Shown: piece after piece, positions 31,640-46,600 of the stretch | Numbering within the stretch: the first letter of the stretch is position 1 | How the letters are laid out: every line of letters begins with the position of its first letter | Assembly (NCBI GenBank): GCA_003342895.1 | Contig: PTFA01000042.1 | Coordinates: 4,950,640 to 5,014,639 of the forward strand | Reading direction: 5' to 3' | DNA length: 64,000 nucleotides | Source: Casuarius casuarius | Lineage: Eukaryota > Chordata > Aves > Casuariiformes > Casuariidae | Position numbers and translations under genes: made by a program | The notes under the pieces: model-generated | Databases searched by the model: none | Told to the model about the DNA's origin: nothing | Seen by the model: only the letters and a program-made list of their open reading frames with translations

Positions 31640-31890
31640 AAACACACCTTGCACACTGAAACCACAAACAACATGCATAACACACATGTGCTATACAATG
31701 AAGTGCATTTATTATTTTGTGAATGGCATACACTGCCTACTGCCACATACAGCACACATTAAAATACTGTATGCACACACACTATATACCGTGAAGCACA
31801 CACTGCATACCAAGAAAAGTGAGCATACATTTTGTGCATAATAGTTTACAGAAACATACGGCACATATATTTGAACACATATATCATACT
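31640..31890. repeat. Degenerate CA/CATA-rich stretch
   Basis: Many short units such as CACACA, GCATAC and CACTGCATAC recur irregularly over about 250 bases. It reads as an old, interrupted microsatellite or minisatellite. No fixed period can be stated by eye. Confidence 0.5.
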
Positions 31891-34800
31891 GTAAAACAGA
31901 TGGAACATAATTATAAAACTGAATTATACATTTACTATATACTGAAATGTTCTGAGAGCAGGACTACAACCAGAAAACCCTCTTCACTGGGAATTCTGTA
32001 AGCATATACTTTTTCATTGTGAATTGGAATAAAATGGCAAATTTTGCATTTTTCCATAAAATATTTTTATAATTGTTTCAGGTCAAGAGAATTTTTTAAA
32101 TAAATATAGACATTTTACTTCAATTTTCTTTTTTTTCCCACTTTGAAACATATTATACAATATAAAACAAAACAAGCTGAAACTCACTTCACAATGAAGC
32201 ACTGAAATGTTCTGCTCCACAAAACTTCAAATGTTTCTCTTTAGTATTATCTAAATATTTCATTTTGGATGGACTTTTTGCACACATAAATCATACGTGA
32301 TATATGCACCTTATTATATATAGACCCTCTTTCTGTAGAAAGCTCAATGAAGCAACATTTGTTCATGGAAAAATGTTCATGGGAAAAAATATTGTTAACC
32401 TTCTCAGTAGTCATAGAACATTATGAAAAAGTAAGTTTCAGTCCATGATCTTAGCTGCCTGTCTCATAAAATCCATTTTTCTGTAGAATAAGGTACCAAT
32501 GACTTTTGTAAAGTATAACATTTTGTAATTGCATGCATGTGTGTGTGCATAAAGAAGAGAAGGAATTTTTCCCATGCCTAAATTTAATGAGTTCATTTAC
32601 CTTGTAAAGTACGCCAAGAAAAAATAATGAATATTATCATGATTTTTCTAAATGAGAATTCCTGTTTAATTCCTATTCTCTCTGCACCACTTTAAAACAT
32701 CAGATTTGCTGAATGTTATTTAAAAATTGAATCTGATACCTAATCTTCTATGTGGACACATAGAAATAGGATTAAATAGATCACAGACCTATAAATCTTT
32801 GTTTAACTGGGATTTTCAACAAGTGGGCTAAAAAGAAACTCTAAAGGAAGATTAATGAATGTAGCAAGCTGCAGAAATAGAACTTAGTACAATATAAAAG
32901 ATGACTGATCTGTTATTCTTGGCTCCTTTTCCTGTTAATGACAATGTCTATATTTAAACAAGGTTTGTCAACTTTAAACATATCTGTGGTTCTCAACACA
33001 ATTGCTTTTATATGATGTCATCATATGTTTTCATGGCAAAAATTCCCCATGCCTCCAAAATAAAAACAATCAAGATTTATTGGGTTTATTTTCCTCCTTT
33101 TTTGCCTCCATGACAATATAGGATTTATCTCATGGGAATATTTCTTTATTCTTAAGGTCTTTGATCACACAAGGCACCAAGGAGAACCTCCTGCACAGCA
33201 CTGCTACTCCTCACTATACTGCATCACAAGAACCTACCCAAAACCCAGGATTCAGCATGGGACCATACTGCAGTATCTCAGTGGGACCTGCTTAAAGTAC
33301 CTTGCTGAGTAATGGACTAAAACTGCTTTGCCCTGGGAGAGTTCAAACAATTAAAGGGAAATGAATGGCTCACTCCTAGTCTTGGACTTCTCAGTTAGGG
33401 GACAGCTATTACAAATTGTCATTCAGAAGATAATTTTTCCAGTAAAGGTAGGGCCACATGAGCATTAACCCTTCAGGAAGATAGCTCAATGACTCCACCT
33501 TTGGCTACAAGGAAGATTCCAAGGCAAGGAAAAGAATTTTGTTTCAGTTATGTCCAGCACCTCAGAGAAACTTAGCACCTGTCAGATGAGCTACTCTACC
33601 AGCAACAGTAGAGCAATGATTGCAAATCAAGGCAAACTGCTTTCAAGATGAGCATGCAGGGGCTTGAGAGCACAAAGATCACAATGAGCAGAATTTCAGG
33701 GAAGTGCAAACTCCATCTTTCACAGTCTGTCCTTTCACTCACAGACCTCCTGAGTTTCTTCTGCTTGTGAAACAGCACCTCACGGGGTCCTGTGGCATGA
33801 TGGGGCCATAGGCTATAGCTGGCTAGATCAAGTGCCTTCCTAGCCCTTTGCTAGAGGACATGCTATTGAGAGCAGCTAACTGTCACAGTGCCTCTCATGC
33901 TACTTGACCACACTTCAGACATGGCTGATCAATCAATTACATTAAGATCTGCCATCTTCCTCTGTCTGGCAAAGGAAGAGACACTGTGGCGCTGCATTGT
34001 GAACACATGGCCCAAGTTGTGAAAGAGCAAGAGGCAGGTGGCAATTACGTGCAAGCTCAGATTTAACAAAAACTAGGTCAGTGGAGATCAGATCTTGAAG
34101 GCTCCCAGGACACTGGGTGTTCTTTGGAGACTCGGTGTGCAAGCTGGCATGCTGTCCACAGCAAACCCCAAATGTCTAGCCAGCATCTGCACAGTATGTG
34201 GCACCAGGCTGGCTTTGGACTGCTCAGTTCTGGGAGCTTGAACCCATCTTTTCTGGCCTAGATAGGGTCACACAAGGGCACAAGTAGGGATTTCCAAGCC
34301 ATAGGCAGCTCACACCTTAACTGATCTGACTCCAGCTGTGTGACTCCACCTCTACACTCAGCACATGAGACTTGCCAGGGCAATGGAGAGTATATTTAAT
34401 ATATAGCTCATTTCTGTGATTATTTTGTTATATGAGGCACTGGCCATTACTTGGCAAGTGTTCACAAACCAGGTGAATTCCAAACATGAAAATTATTTAT
34501 ACAAAAATACAACTCCAGCTGCTCTTTTTATACACTTTTACTCCTCAGACAATACCTAGACACCAGGACACTAGGCTGGACCTGAAGTGGCCTGGAAGTA
34601 TGAATTTGCACCTGCAATATTTTAGGCAAACTTTTTGAAATGTAGGTGTGGAAATTTCATTTGTCTGGTAGCTATTCACACACATCTTCATCTATGAAAT
34701 TTAATGGCTAATTTTCAGAATCACAAATGGCAGCTATAAACTCCCACAGTAAACCAATGATCTTCTCTTGTTGCTTTTGAAAATCTTCCCCAAAGTGAAC

Positions 34801-36405
34801 TTTTAAAAAACAAACAAAGCCTTTAAATCTGCCTAACCACATGCACAAAAGAAAAAGGGAATCTATACACTGTAGAATAAGCTGACATTAGGACCTTGGA
34901 AGTTGTAGCTGACTGGATCTGATGCGAATGACACTTTCTGAATCCTTTAAAAGCAACAACACACTAAGCATCTCTTTTGGTTGTTCAGAATCACTGTACA
35001 CTCTATGTTACTTCACTGGCCACTTCATTTGGTCTAATATCTATATGCTGTATACAGTGCTTCATGTATCCCGTTTATAAGTATGTTCTTGTGTTTCTCC
35101 TTATCTACCAGGTAAGCCTGTGGCAAGTAACAAACTTTTGGCTTTTGGAAACCATTTGATGAAAACCAATGTTGATATAAGCTTAAGATGTGAAAGAGGT
35201 ATCAGCACTGTACTTAGGACCTTTACATAAGATGCCTGATAGAGATGACCACTTTTGGGGCTTAATACTGAACTGTTTCATGGAGACAGGATTTTTAATG
35301 CACTGTTTTTAAAACACCATTTAACTACTCAAGAACGGAGGTTCGCTGAGGTTCCCTAACAAACTAGTTGGCCATCTCATTAGTTATATGTCCACCTGCA
35401 CTGTACAGAGATTATGCTGTGTAGAAAGTGGTCCTTTCAGGACCTGACTCAAGACTACCACTAGATTGTGATGCTGTCATGAAGATTTAGCAGCCCACAG
35501 TTACTGTCCTGACTTTCTGGAGGGTCCATATCATGAGGCACAATACATATTAGCAGCATTTGCTGGAATTAAGTAGTATCACTCTAGAAATTAGTGACTC
35601 TAATGCCACCAGCCTGCTCCAGCACTTAATACTACATATTTCAGAATTTAAAATACAGGAAATTATCAGTATAATTTGGAAACTGACATTCATACTGAGA
35701 TTACACTACTGTAATTAGACAGCTTTATTCTGTCCGCTATTATGTACAAGCAGTATATAACACAAAACTGTTTAAAACATGGTTTAAGTAGCCCCTGATA
35801 TCATACTAAAAGCATTTAAAACATTCTGTGGTTATCAGAACACTGAGCAAAATCTAGACAAAATGAACCACATCATAAGACTTGTCAGATTTTTTTAATA
35901 ATATCGGTTGCTGATATTTTTAAATCAGTTCTCTGAGTCATTAAGTCTCATGAACTCTATTGAGACACCATCTTACTAAAACCATTCCAGCCTCTCTCTG
36001 GGAAGGCATTCCTGCAGTAAGGCTCTGCCCCAAAGCCTAATGCAAAGGAAAACCACAGGCTCCAAAAGTTTGGGAGAATTTTGGCCAAAACCACACTGAA
36101 ATTCTGTGACTGTTCATTTTCCAAGCAGACAGCCTGATCTCTGAATTTAGAAGGAAATGGAAAATGTTATTCCCACTGGTAGAAGCAAGCATCTGCTGCT
36201 ATTACTCTCCATGGAATCTTCTTCCATTGAATAATGCCCCAGCCTTAATGGCAAATATTATAAGATCTGTTGGCAAAGACATTTGCAGAGTTTCTCCCAA
36301 TTAAAATAACTCTGCTCTACAATTGTTATAATATTCCTCTCAAGGAAATTCTCTGAATGCACAAAAATACTGCCAAGGTCTATATTCTTGGCTGTGTGTA
36401 TTTAC

Positions 36406-36476
36406 CTTCCAGGTGACCCTAATGCTTTGTGAGGATATAGGCTCAAGCTGAACATCCTGAGGCGGGCCATCAGGAG
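36406..36476 (-). CDS. DSCAM: DSCAM exon: fibronectin type III domain 2, short first part
   Basis: At 71 bp this is the shortest exon in the window. It enters in phase 1 after a strong acceptor (TTCTGTCTTTCCAG) and leaves in phase 0 at TGG AAG before GTAAATAC. The peptide is [16 protein letters not shown] then QSIRVTWK: the A and B strands of FN2, ending just after the core Trp. This intron position, in the B-C turn, is earlier than in FN1, FN3 and FN4, where the internal intron is in the C'-E region. No long open frame marks this exon, but borders, phase and peptide agree with DSCAM. Skipping it alone would shift the frame. Confidence 0.96.
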
Positions 36477-39400
36477 CTGGAAAGACAGAAGAGATGGGTA
36501 TCAAAACAGACCATCACAGTACGCAGAATTCAGCACTTCACATGGTATTTCAACATCTTAACCCACCGGCGTAACATAAAGATTTGTGTTGATTTAATGT
36601 CATATGAGAAGCTGAAGATAGCACTTCGATCAAAAAAAACCCAGAGCCTAGAACCTTCCTTATTCAATCATCATCTCTGACCAACAGTGAAGTACAACAC
36701 GTGCCAAAATTTAGCAACCTGGCAAACAAAATAAGAGTGAATTATGGCAACTTTTCTTCTTTACTGATATGCTCACAATACTGTTTCCCTTTTGTAAATA
36801 TGCAAGATGTATTTTAAGCAGTCAGAACCCCCTGCAGGTAGCAGCAAGAAAGGCAGCAGAACCCTTTTAAAAGTAGGTAACACAGGAGCTCTTCAGCCAG
36901 CCTTCAGCATAGCGCACACAGTTTCCTGTGGGCTCCCCTTTGTTCATTGGAGACTGAACACATTCAGTCAAATATTGAACATACTGTATGTAAAAAAACC
37001 TCACACTTTAAAGTCCCTCTCCCCTGCCCACCATGTATGTATCCCAGCCTGCAAATGGACAAAAATAACTGGAAAGAGCATGCTACAGCTCCTGGTGAGG
37101 AAAGAGGAGTTTCATTTACTACTTATAAACTGCCAAGGGTGTGCAGAATGCTTTAAAGGGAAAGAAAAAAAGAAGGCCCTGAGTCTAGAGGAACTTACTT
37201 GTCAGCTGGACAGCTAACTACAAAGCAGATCGAGAATAGGTTAGAACTGAATGGAGAGTTGTAAAGTAAATTACTTTCTAAGCAAGGTAAATCATTGTAA
37301 AGGAAAGATCTGAACAAAGAAAAGGAGTATTCTTCAGCTGTTGTAGGGAGTTCCCTAGATGCAGAATATGGCCTCAGTAAAAGGTACTAAATTAAATTTA
37401 ATAACATGACAAAGGAAGTAAAGCAATAAAAAAGGTGAGATGGGGCTGCTAGAGGTGGAGCAGCAGTAAATGACAGCTGCAGTGAAAGGAACCAGAACAT
37501 TTTGCTTACACTGATGAGAGCAGAGAGACCCAGAATACAGCTTATAATATGTTTGAGTTATTAAATATGCCCTATACTGTGCCATTCTTGACTGCCATTC
37601 ATAGCAGAATTTTTCAAATGTTGAAAGAACTTTATTTCCATTTCCCTTGCAGTAATGTACAGGAAAGAGAAAAGAGTAAGACCAGTGGCAAAAATGGGGT
37701 CTCCATGAATTTTCTGAATCCTGTCCTTGATTCTGTCCCCTTATTTACAAACATGAATGTCATTTCTCCAGGTACATTATTATGTAGTGCAATTTGAGCA
37801 AAGCATTTTATCCTTAAAATGAGCTTTAAAATATGGTTCTTAAAACCTTGGCTTTTCATTGAAAGATCCAAAAAGCTTTTATAGACCTGTGTGGTTAACC
37901 ATTCCTAGCATACTAGTGTGAAATGTTAATGCTGTTATTCCTGTTGTACTGGCAAAGAAACCGATGAATAGATGGGATAAATAAGTCATTTATTTTACAT
38001 ACTTAATGTCGTACAGAGTTTGTGACAAAGACATAAAGAAAAGCCAGATATCCCAGCTTCCTCTATTGATTTCAGTATTAAACAACAGCTATACTGCTTT
38101 TGTTTTCCTGACAAGCATTGATGCAACTGGATACTTATAGTCTATTTTCCAACACAGGAACTAATTGGGGTTGTATGGAAGTAAAGGCAGAATCTGCAAA
38201 AGCTCTGAAATCAGTCCTAGCTGTGTGTAAAAATACAAAACTACATGCTTGATTATCCTTTTGCCATAGGGACCATTTAGTCTCCTTTCTGATAGCTAGT
38301 GCTGGCCTGTTCAGGTTACAGTAAATTGTGATATGTAATCTGAGCCCTTGCCAATGGGATGGTTCGGGTTGTTCAGTTTTTACATTGCCTTTCTTGGTCC
38401 TTTATTTTGCTCTCTTCTCATTACCACCTCCCTCATTCCCTGCACCCCACACTGTTTTCCATTTCCTGTAGTAAAAGCAATAAACAACAGCAAACAACAA
38501 CCAAAAAATGAAACTCCTGTACATTGGCCACCACCTGAAATCAAAATCCAGGGAACAAATGTCATATACTTTGCCTAAACCTGACCTTCCCTCTTCCAGT
38601 TAATTGTTCCCGAAGTAAATCAGTGACTTTTGAATGCAGTTCCACATTGCTGACCTTTCTCTCCTAATAGACAGCTCCTTAAAAGATAGCAAAGAAAGGA
38701 TCAATTATTCTGAAACTAGGTTACAAAGAACTGAATAAAATGTGACATTAAGGTTCCACCCTGTTAATGGGGAAGCTGGTTTTTATTTCAAGGTCAGCTG
38801 CTGATCCTGACAACTTAATTATCAGTCAGGATAAAGTCAGCAAGTAAGGAATATTCCAAGCATGGGGGAATAAGAGAGGTTGAGTGAGTGGATCCAAGAT
38901 CCACCCCACTACTTTGATGATTATGGACAAGGAACAATGTGCATGTTGGGGATATAGACGATTCAGTCTGGGAGAATGGATAATCTGTTTACCCTAGTGA
39001 TTTCATATTTTCATTGAACAAAGAGAAAAACCTTGATCAAATGATAAGTATTTTGCAAACAAACTATTCATCCTTAATAAAGCTCTTCACTGAAGGCCCA
39101 TAAAAAATGTGAAATCTCTTCATTCCCTCCCTCCCACTGGGAGGAAAAAACACACCTGGTGAAAAAAGAAATGCAGCTCATGTTGTCTCCTCTTTACTCT
39201 GCTTTGCGCTGCGAGCTCTTGTGTCCTATTCTTACTCAAAAAGTCCCTTGGAAGAAAAAAACATGCTCTCCTGAGAGGCAGCAAATTTTCACTGTAGTAA
39301 TTTCCCCCACAGTGAAAATGAGTGGGAATTACATATTTGTATTCATACGAACTAGACTGAAAATTCAAATGTTTGAAGTCTAGGCCAACATGGATCTTCA

Positions 39401-40507
39401 AAAAAAAGTAGGGTTTTCACTGCCAGGACACTGTCACCCAGATACTTGCGTTATGCTTTTCCTCTCAAAAATCTAAATCTCCAAGGAGGTAAGCATTAAT
39501 GACTTCACATAAGAAAGTAGGAAAAGTTAAATTATCAAGATAAAAATATGATTTCAAATACAAATGGGCAAGTTCCTGTCTGGTGATGATTTTTCAAAGA
39601 AACTCCACCCAGTTTCAGTGGCCTAATGGTGTTGAACCTGACTGGGTTACTTTTAAATGTACAGCTATGCTGGATATATCTGGGGGACATATTTACAGCC
39701 ACTCAACATTTTCATTCTTAATTGCTGAAACAGAGAGAGCTGTAGTCCTCCTCCTCTCACCTCTAAGTCTTGTTTGGTGTCACATGAAACATTCAGGACT
39801 TGTGGCATGGTAGCATGCAGGAGGCTATGCAGCCCTTATCCCTGCTGCCACATCTGCTAGCCCTGAGAAATAAAGGTAAGAGGGCACTGAAGACATCAAT
39901 TAGAGTGAAGAGTGGCTCCAGCCATTAATGTGAAAATGCTGGCACAGCCCTCCTGCTACAGAAACCTTTAATGATGATGTAGAAGACTACATGGAAACAA
40001 AAAAGCATGTGGATGACACTAATTAATGACAGCCAACTGACTTACAGGGTAATCAGAAAACTAAATGCTGCATGGTTTGGGGGGTGGAATAGTCAACAGA
40101 TTTGATTAATGTAGATCAATATTCTCAAATAGGGGCAGATTAAATTAGGTACTTATACTAATACTTGGGCATCTAAAGAAAGACACAAGACCCACAGGGG
40201 CTGAACCACCACTAGAAATAGGATGCTGTTGATTGAAATGCCTAATTGTAGGTATACGTGTGCAGTTTCCGGTAATCCAGGCTGAAAATTTGGGGCATAA
40301 TGTCTTCTTCGACCACTAGATGCCACTGAACAGCTTTAATTACAGGCCTGCATGATGAAGTTGCAAAAGTCGCAATATTTTCATGGAATATTTAGCATTT
40401 TCTTTGATGCAACTGCAGCAACATAAGCAGCATTTCAAGTAGATATTCCATGTGTCAAGGCATGTCAATTCCCTGTAAGATTTAGACACTGCGAAATTGG
40501 AACATAC
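36477..40507 (-). other. DSCAM: DSCAM intron between FN1 and FN2 (4,031 bp, phase 1)
   Basis: This is a domain-boundary intron with donor GTATGTTCC and acceptor TGTCTTTCCAG. It contains one fairly long chance open frame on the plus strand at 36807-37217. That frame has no recognisable domain and unremarkable composition, so I treat it as non-coding. No transposon was recognised. Confidence 0.9.
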
Positions 40508-40675
40508 CTGCTTCATCAGTAGTGATGGTGAGCTCATTGCTGGCCTCGCTCTTGCCAATGCGATTCTTGGCATACATGCGAATGTTGTAAGTTGAGGAAG
40601 GGTGGAGGTCAATGATAGTGGCTTGGTTTAGCTGAGGGGAAACATCTTTGGTTCTCTGAACAGAATCCCAAGAGT
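40508..40675 (-). CDS. DSCAM: DSCAM exon: fibronectin type III domain 1, second part
   Basis: This 168-bp exon is symmetric, phase 1 to phase 1. It completes FN1: [15 protein letters not shown], then [34 protein letters not shown] and ITTDEA. The Leu-His-Pro turn (E strand), the Tyr corner S-T-Y and the F-G hairpin AKNRIGKSE are typical FN features. The acceptor is AT-rich and comparatively weak (CTTATTAAATAG), whereas the donor is GTATGTTCC. FN1 totals 297 bp (99 codons). Differences from recalled human sequence are conservative (for example VQ for AQ and NQ for NS in the first half). Confidence 0.97.
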
Positions 40676-43600
40676 CTATTTAATAAGATTAAAATAAAAC
40701 AGACAAATAAAAAACAATATTAGTGTTGCTAATGCAAATATTTTATTAAACCATTCCATAGAAAAAGATACTGCCTTTGTAGAATTAGCCCAAATAACAC
40801 TTGCTACTACAAGCAAATTGACTAATCATTTTTCTTAACAGCACTCCTGACTGCTCAAATTGTGGTGCTGTTGAGCACAGGACCTCAGCCATCAGTGGTC
40901 ATCAATGATCCTGAGACAATAGCTGCTCCTCTGCCTTTTCTGAGAGGGGTGGAGAGCATGGGAAAGATTGTCCAGCTTTGTGCATGTATGTGTTTGTTTT
41001 TTCTTATTGTTACATTGGAACAATTGTGAAAAAGGCATGAGCTGCTGCCCCAAAGGAATTCTTCCTCAGAGAGCAGGCTGGTTAATCTCACAGGAAAGGG
41101 TGGACAGGAAGTTCATAAATACGAATTAGCAGGGACGAGACAGCAAGTTTGATCCCAAACTCCAGGAGCTCCACGTGCAGGGCACTGTGGGAGCATGGGT
41201 AGAGCCCCTGGTGAACAAGAATTTTGAAAGCTCTGCTGGCTTGGACCTGAGGCTCAGCACCTGCCCGGTCTGATGCTATTTCCCTGACTTGTGTTAGGAT
41301 ACAGGAGCAGTTTAATATGAGAGGACATAAGGATCCTTCTAGCTGTTTGTATATATCTGTAAACGCAGGAGCACATTGTTATTTTTCAGTTATCACTCAT
41401 CTGCCCATTACATTAAAAAAAAATCATCATCCAGACATATAATAGGAAAAGGGATGGAAACTGGCTATATACAAATCCCTCATAACCCCATACATAACCC
41501 CTCCTTTTCATAGTAACATTCAATCACTGCAAGAAAATAATAGCATCTATTTGTTTAAAGCATCTTGATATCTCTTATGAGTTGCCATCCATCATCTCTT
41601 TCTTGCTGCATCCTATGTTCCTCCTTTAACCTCTGCAGCATCCTATGGGGGATGTCGCTGGGGGCTCTGCAGTAGTGTTTTACAGCATGGGTCACTGTAG
41701 GCAGGACATTGGAAAGCTCAACAGACAAAAAAGGCTAGTTTAAAAATAGAAAGCTCACTGAGATACAAAATATTTGCAGATACTGTTTAAATCTTTTTAT
41801 AAGTAGCTTGTTAAAAGATGTGCAAGCTGTCACAATGACATCTGCAGCTTGACTGGTAACAGGGCCTTTTTTGTTTGTCTGTGTGGCTCCATTTTCCCAG
41901 AAAACCTTTAGGAATCAAATGTACTTGAATTTATTTTCCCTTTGTAAATGACTTTGCCACAACTCCCTTTGCAGGAGTTCTGTCAGATGTTCTAAAGGAG
42001 TTATCTGCATGCAGTCCTGGTAGAATTCGCTCTCTTAAACTTTACCAAATTTCTCAAATGTCCTGATGGTCATGTATTGCCAATGTCCAATATTAGAATA
42101 TATAGTGGCTGATACTCTTCTTTAAAATGTCACTTACAAAGTGCCATAATAAACCACTTGCTCATTTAGTTGGTCACACCTGAGACTTCTCAAAGCCAAC
42201 AGCTTCACAGCATAGAACAAAACCCCCACATTGCACCAAAACAAGAAGATTTCAGACAATATTTGATCTAAGAATTACGCAGAAATGAGATGATCTCTAC
42301 CGATATTGCTGGTGAATTTTACATCTCTGCAGATCCTAGGAAATGGGAGAACCTGCAAGGAGGTGATAAAGCTGGTCTAGGGTGCAGTGGTGCCCAGAGG
42401 CTCTCCTCAGCTGTCAAGAGAGACCTAGAACTAGCTGATGCATGGCAAAGAAAGCAGGGACCAGGAAAAGATTTAGGGAACCTTGAACCCAGTCAGCAAA
42501 GCTGCAATAAAAGGATATGGTCTCAACTGCAGCAGTGGTAGTAACACGGATTATTTTTATTTCTGTAGCGCTGGGGAATCTTGACCAAAAGTTAGCCTCA
42601 TTGTGTTAAACGTTATACAAATACAGAAGATCACAGTGTCTATTCCAATGTACCAGGCCATAAAGGACTTAAAAAAAAGACTCATTTGGTGTGAAGAATG
42701 AGTTAAATTTCTCTTGATGAGGATGATAATTTTCTTTAATATACTCCATATATTAACAAATTGTTTTTACTTGCTTGTGTGAAACACCGACCTCACTGAC
42801 AGAACTCTTTATTACATGTTAACTGCTGAAACCAAATAAACAAATCTGAAAAATCCTTGTGATTCTTAGTAGATTAAATAATGACATATCATGGAGGAGA
42901 GAGATTAAAAATTAAAACTCTCAATCTTCCGTACTAAATGTACATTTCCAATGTAAAGTTATGACTAATACATAGACTTCAGGAGTATATTTTGATACAT
43001 ATTTATGAAGGAGAAAACAAACCAATGAGAGCAATACCCCCAAAAGTGAGCCACTCCAGAGAGAAATTAATCAGTTTCCATCCCAAACTGTTTTCAGTAG
43101 GGATAAGAAAAATTAAGTGTTCATTTGTGTTTTTCTGGCAAATCCTAAAAATAAATGCTCTCATGCAGGTGGTAAGTAATCATTAAGAGATATTAAAATT
43201 GACTATTAGCTCTTCCATTTTTTATTGTCATTCTGGAGTTTTTTTTAATCTATTTACTTAGCAGGATTAAAAAAGTATAGAAAACAAGTAGCAATAGTCT
43301 ATCAAAAATGTTAAAAAAAAAGCCTGGAGTTTTTATTGTATTCTTTATTCCACTCACAAACTGTTACATCCAGGCACTTCTTGGTGTTATACAAAATGCA
43401 CACTGACAAAGTAACCTATGGAAAACAGCTACATTTTCAGAGACATTTCACCAGTTCCTAAAACATTGTCTGAACCTTTGGGCTTAGCCTACAGTGCATG
43501 GTTGGGCTGCCCAGTTGCCCGGGTCTGATCTGAGGAGGTGTCAGCCCAGGGCCCTGGCCCAGGTGACAACCAGTCTGCCTTGGCGTGTGGTGCCATCTCG

Positions 43601-46600
43601 TGACACAACCTAATGCTAGACCCCAGCAGCACCCTGTGCTGGTTTGGGGCAGTTTGGGGTAAAACCCCCACTTCTGCAGAGGCATCCACACGCTGAAGGT
43701 AACAGGAGTTTACATGTGAGCACACGAAAGCACAAAACACGGTATTCTGTCTTCAGATTGGGACCTAAACTGTTTCCTCCTAAACTTTCCCTAATTACAT
43801 CAAAATGAAAAGGATGGAGAGCATAAGGAGACATCTATGCCTCATTCCTGTGTTCAAACCTCTCTGTAGACCTCAGATGGAAAAGTCTGCTGACTACTCA
43901 TCACTGGTTTCTATGAAGGGCCAGTCTGTGTGCCACAGGTACATTTCTACACAGACAGGAATTACAACCAAGTGTTGAAATGGCCTGAAAGGCTGAGCTC
44001 CCAATATTCACATTGCTCCTGCAGGGCAACTAAACCCTACAAATCCCATCTACCCACACAACAGGCAACACCATGCTCCTTCTAGAGACAACTGAATGTG
44101 TCTTTTTGGTCTGATGACGTTGCAGGGGTAGATGGGATAGATGAGGGCAGCCCAGTGTAGCAAAGGAGCTGGCCATGCATAGATGATATATGTTCACTTA
44201 CACATTCTCTGAAATGGAAAATTTTTGCAGTTTTCCTTCTTGAGAGGTCTAGGAGGTGTATCGTGCTGTAAAGCCATTTCTAAGTCCTCAGAGTAAGCAA
44301 AAGAGTTAGATGGAGAATTTATGATTAGGCCTAGCCTTGAAAGCTGCTCATTAACAATGAACCTGTAATTCTTTAAAACAACAGAAATTTCAAATCTGGA
44401 AAAATTCTGAGGCAGTGCCTGAATGGGACATTTACTAGAGGCCAATAAATGGATTGAAACAGCTTGCTTCACAAACATTTGAAGATATTTTGATCATGGA
44501 GGAGAAAGCAGTGAGCTTGGCTGTTCTTTGAGATGAGTTGGGTTCAGCAGGGCCAAGAGAGAGTTCACTGGAAGAAACATAGGCTTCATCCTTTGTTCAC
44601 ACAGGATTCATCCTGAACAGTGCTTCACAATGCCAGTGCTTCCCAGTCTTGCTCCTCATGTCTCAATTTATAATGCCCAGTATGTGCCTTGTCCAGAATC
44701 ATGCTCATAGTGAAATAATAGCCAAGTGAATAAAAAAGGTTAAAAATGTTACACTGGACTGGAACTGAGTAATTACTGCTCTTTAAATTAGATCGTGAAA
44801 TTCTCTTAAGAATAACACAGTCAGAAAAGACTAATACATACATTCATACTGGAAATAACACGTATGACCATAAAGTACAGGCAGAAACAGTATCCTCAAA
44901 TGTTTCTGTGAGTTACCTTTAATGCAGGAATACAGGAAAAGGAGGCAAAAGGACAATTTCTTCAATGTTTGAGTCACTGAATCTATCCTGTACAATTATC
45001 AGAACCCATATGGATCACCATGACCAGTTGGCATATGTCCCAGTAACATGAAATACTCTTTCAAAAATATCTGATTCTCACTGAACACAACTGTTCATGT
45101 TACAGTTTCACTTTGGCCTTGGCGGGACATTGCCTGAGCTTACCATCTGGACTGTGGATGTTTTGCCTATGTTACCTTTTGTCCCTTTTAATATCTGAAA
45201 ACTTCAGTGACAAATCTTCTTAATTCCCTTTTCTCTAGTCTAACTTCCCCCAACTACCCAGTGCAAGTTCTTTAGTAACTGTCTTTGGCCAGTTTATCTT
45301 CTTCATGATACAATTATGACAAAAAATGTGTGCAAGAATTCAAGTAACTGATCCTAGTTTCTCATAACATTCAGCCTCAGATTCTGAAAAACAATGTTTC
45401 TGTTGTTTGCAGTGAGACAAGAATAATCTGTTCTTTATAGGACATGATCTCCAGTATTTGTCTTCATGTACAGACAAAGAACTATTTTTCCTACTCCAAA
45501 TCTGCCACCCACTGTTTTTTCTTTCTTTCCATTTTTTGAACCTTTTTCATTATGTTGTGTCCTGATCTTTTCATTCAATCTGATGGTGTCTCATATGCTG
45601 TCTTGCTATTGATTTATCATGCAATATTATGGAGATGTAACTTCACAATACAAGTTCACAGTGATTACCTTAATCTTTGCCTGCATTCAGTATTATCACT
45701 TGAGATCATCGAACTAAATCTAACAAAGATGTTTTAGAGCTCTGAAGTCCCTTTCCAGCACTCCTCCAATCTTACAGCAAAATAAAGCAGCTAAATCTTT
45801 GTTGCCAGAGGTTATGATGAGTTATACGCTTCCTTGAGAAGCATAAGTGCTGTTTTAGGGTCAGAAAGTAGCCTAACAGGCAAGAATGACTTTCAAAAAA
45901 GATTCTGGAACCAGTGGGCAGTTGTCAAGAAAGGAAAAGGCTGAAAGAGAAAACAAAGAGGCGTCCTTGCCTAGTCTGTATCTCCAAAGCTGTGATTCCT
46001 GACCAGAAGCTCAATGGAGAATTTTACCTTTAATCTTTCAGGTATTGTGTTGACTTGTACACTACCAATGTCATTCAAAAAGCTAGTGCAAAAAGGTGAT
46101 GAATGAGTTAACAGCCTTGAGTGTATTATATCTAATAATAAAAACAAAACACTGTTTTTGCCTAACAATTAAAGTGCAAAGGAAATACACCATGTAGACA
46201 AATGAAGATAGGAAAGATGTGTAGTAGTAGAATACATATATTTTTTAATTTGGTAAATTTTAGAATTTTATGAACAGGTATATTCTTACATCTCAGAATT
46301 AAAGGGAGAAGGATATAAAAATACTATAGCTGGTTTCATCAACAGAATGCTTTCACTGATAATCTCCCATACAGCATACCTATTAGTGGACTATGTCCCT
46401 TTACAAATAGTGTAACAAACTCCAACATAAAGCAATACAATATGATTTCTCAGTGCCTTTTTTCATGTTTAAAATATGAAAACATTATTCAATTGTAATT
46501 TCTTTTCTAATCCCTTCTCAAACCATGGTTCAAGGACAGTGCTTATCTATGTATTTCATTTTCAGTATGATCTTATGTCACAAATACAGTTCAACTGTGC

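Larger units (their letters stand above)
29237..36405 (-). other. DSCAM: DSCAM intron inside FN2 (7,169 bp, phase 0)
   Basis: Contents seen are a perfect 25-bp tandem duplication at 30445-30494 and a degenerate CA/TA-rich stretch at about 31640-31890. A GC-richer interval lies at about 33160-34380 with no recognisable coding or transposon signature. No further exon was found. Confidence 0.9.

Noticed and set aside
36807..37217. Plus-strand 136-codon open frame, one of the longest in the window
   Set aside because: It is intronic, with no recognisable domain, low-information composition and no supporting splice or promoter signals. That length is expected by chance in 64 kb.
43460..43700. Possible LTR start (TGTGCTGGTTTGGGGCAG at about 43635)
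   Set aside because: The first bases recall avian endogenous retroviral LTRs, but the match stops after about 15 bases and no second LTR, polyA signal or retroviral protein sequence is nearby.
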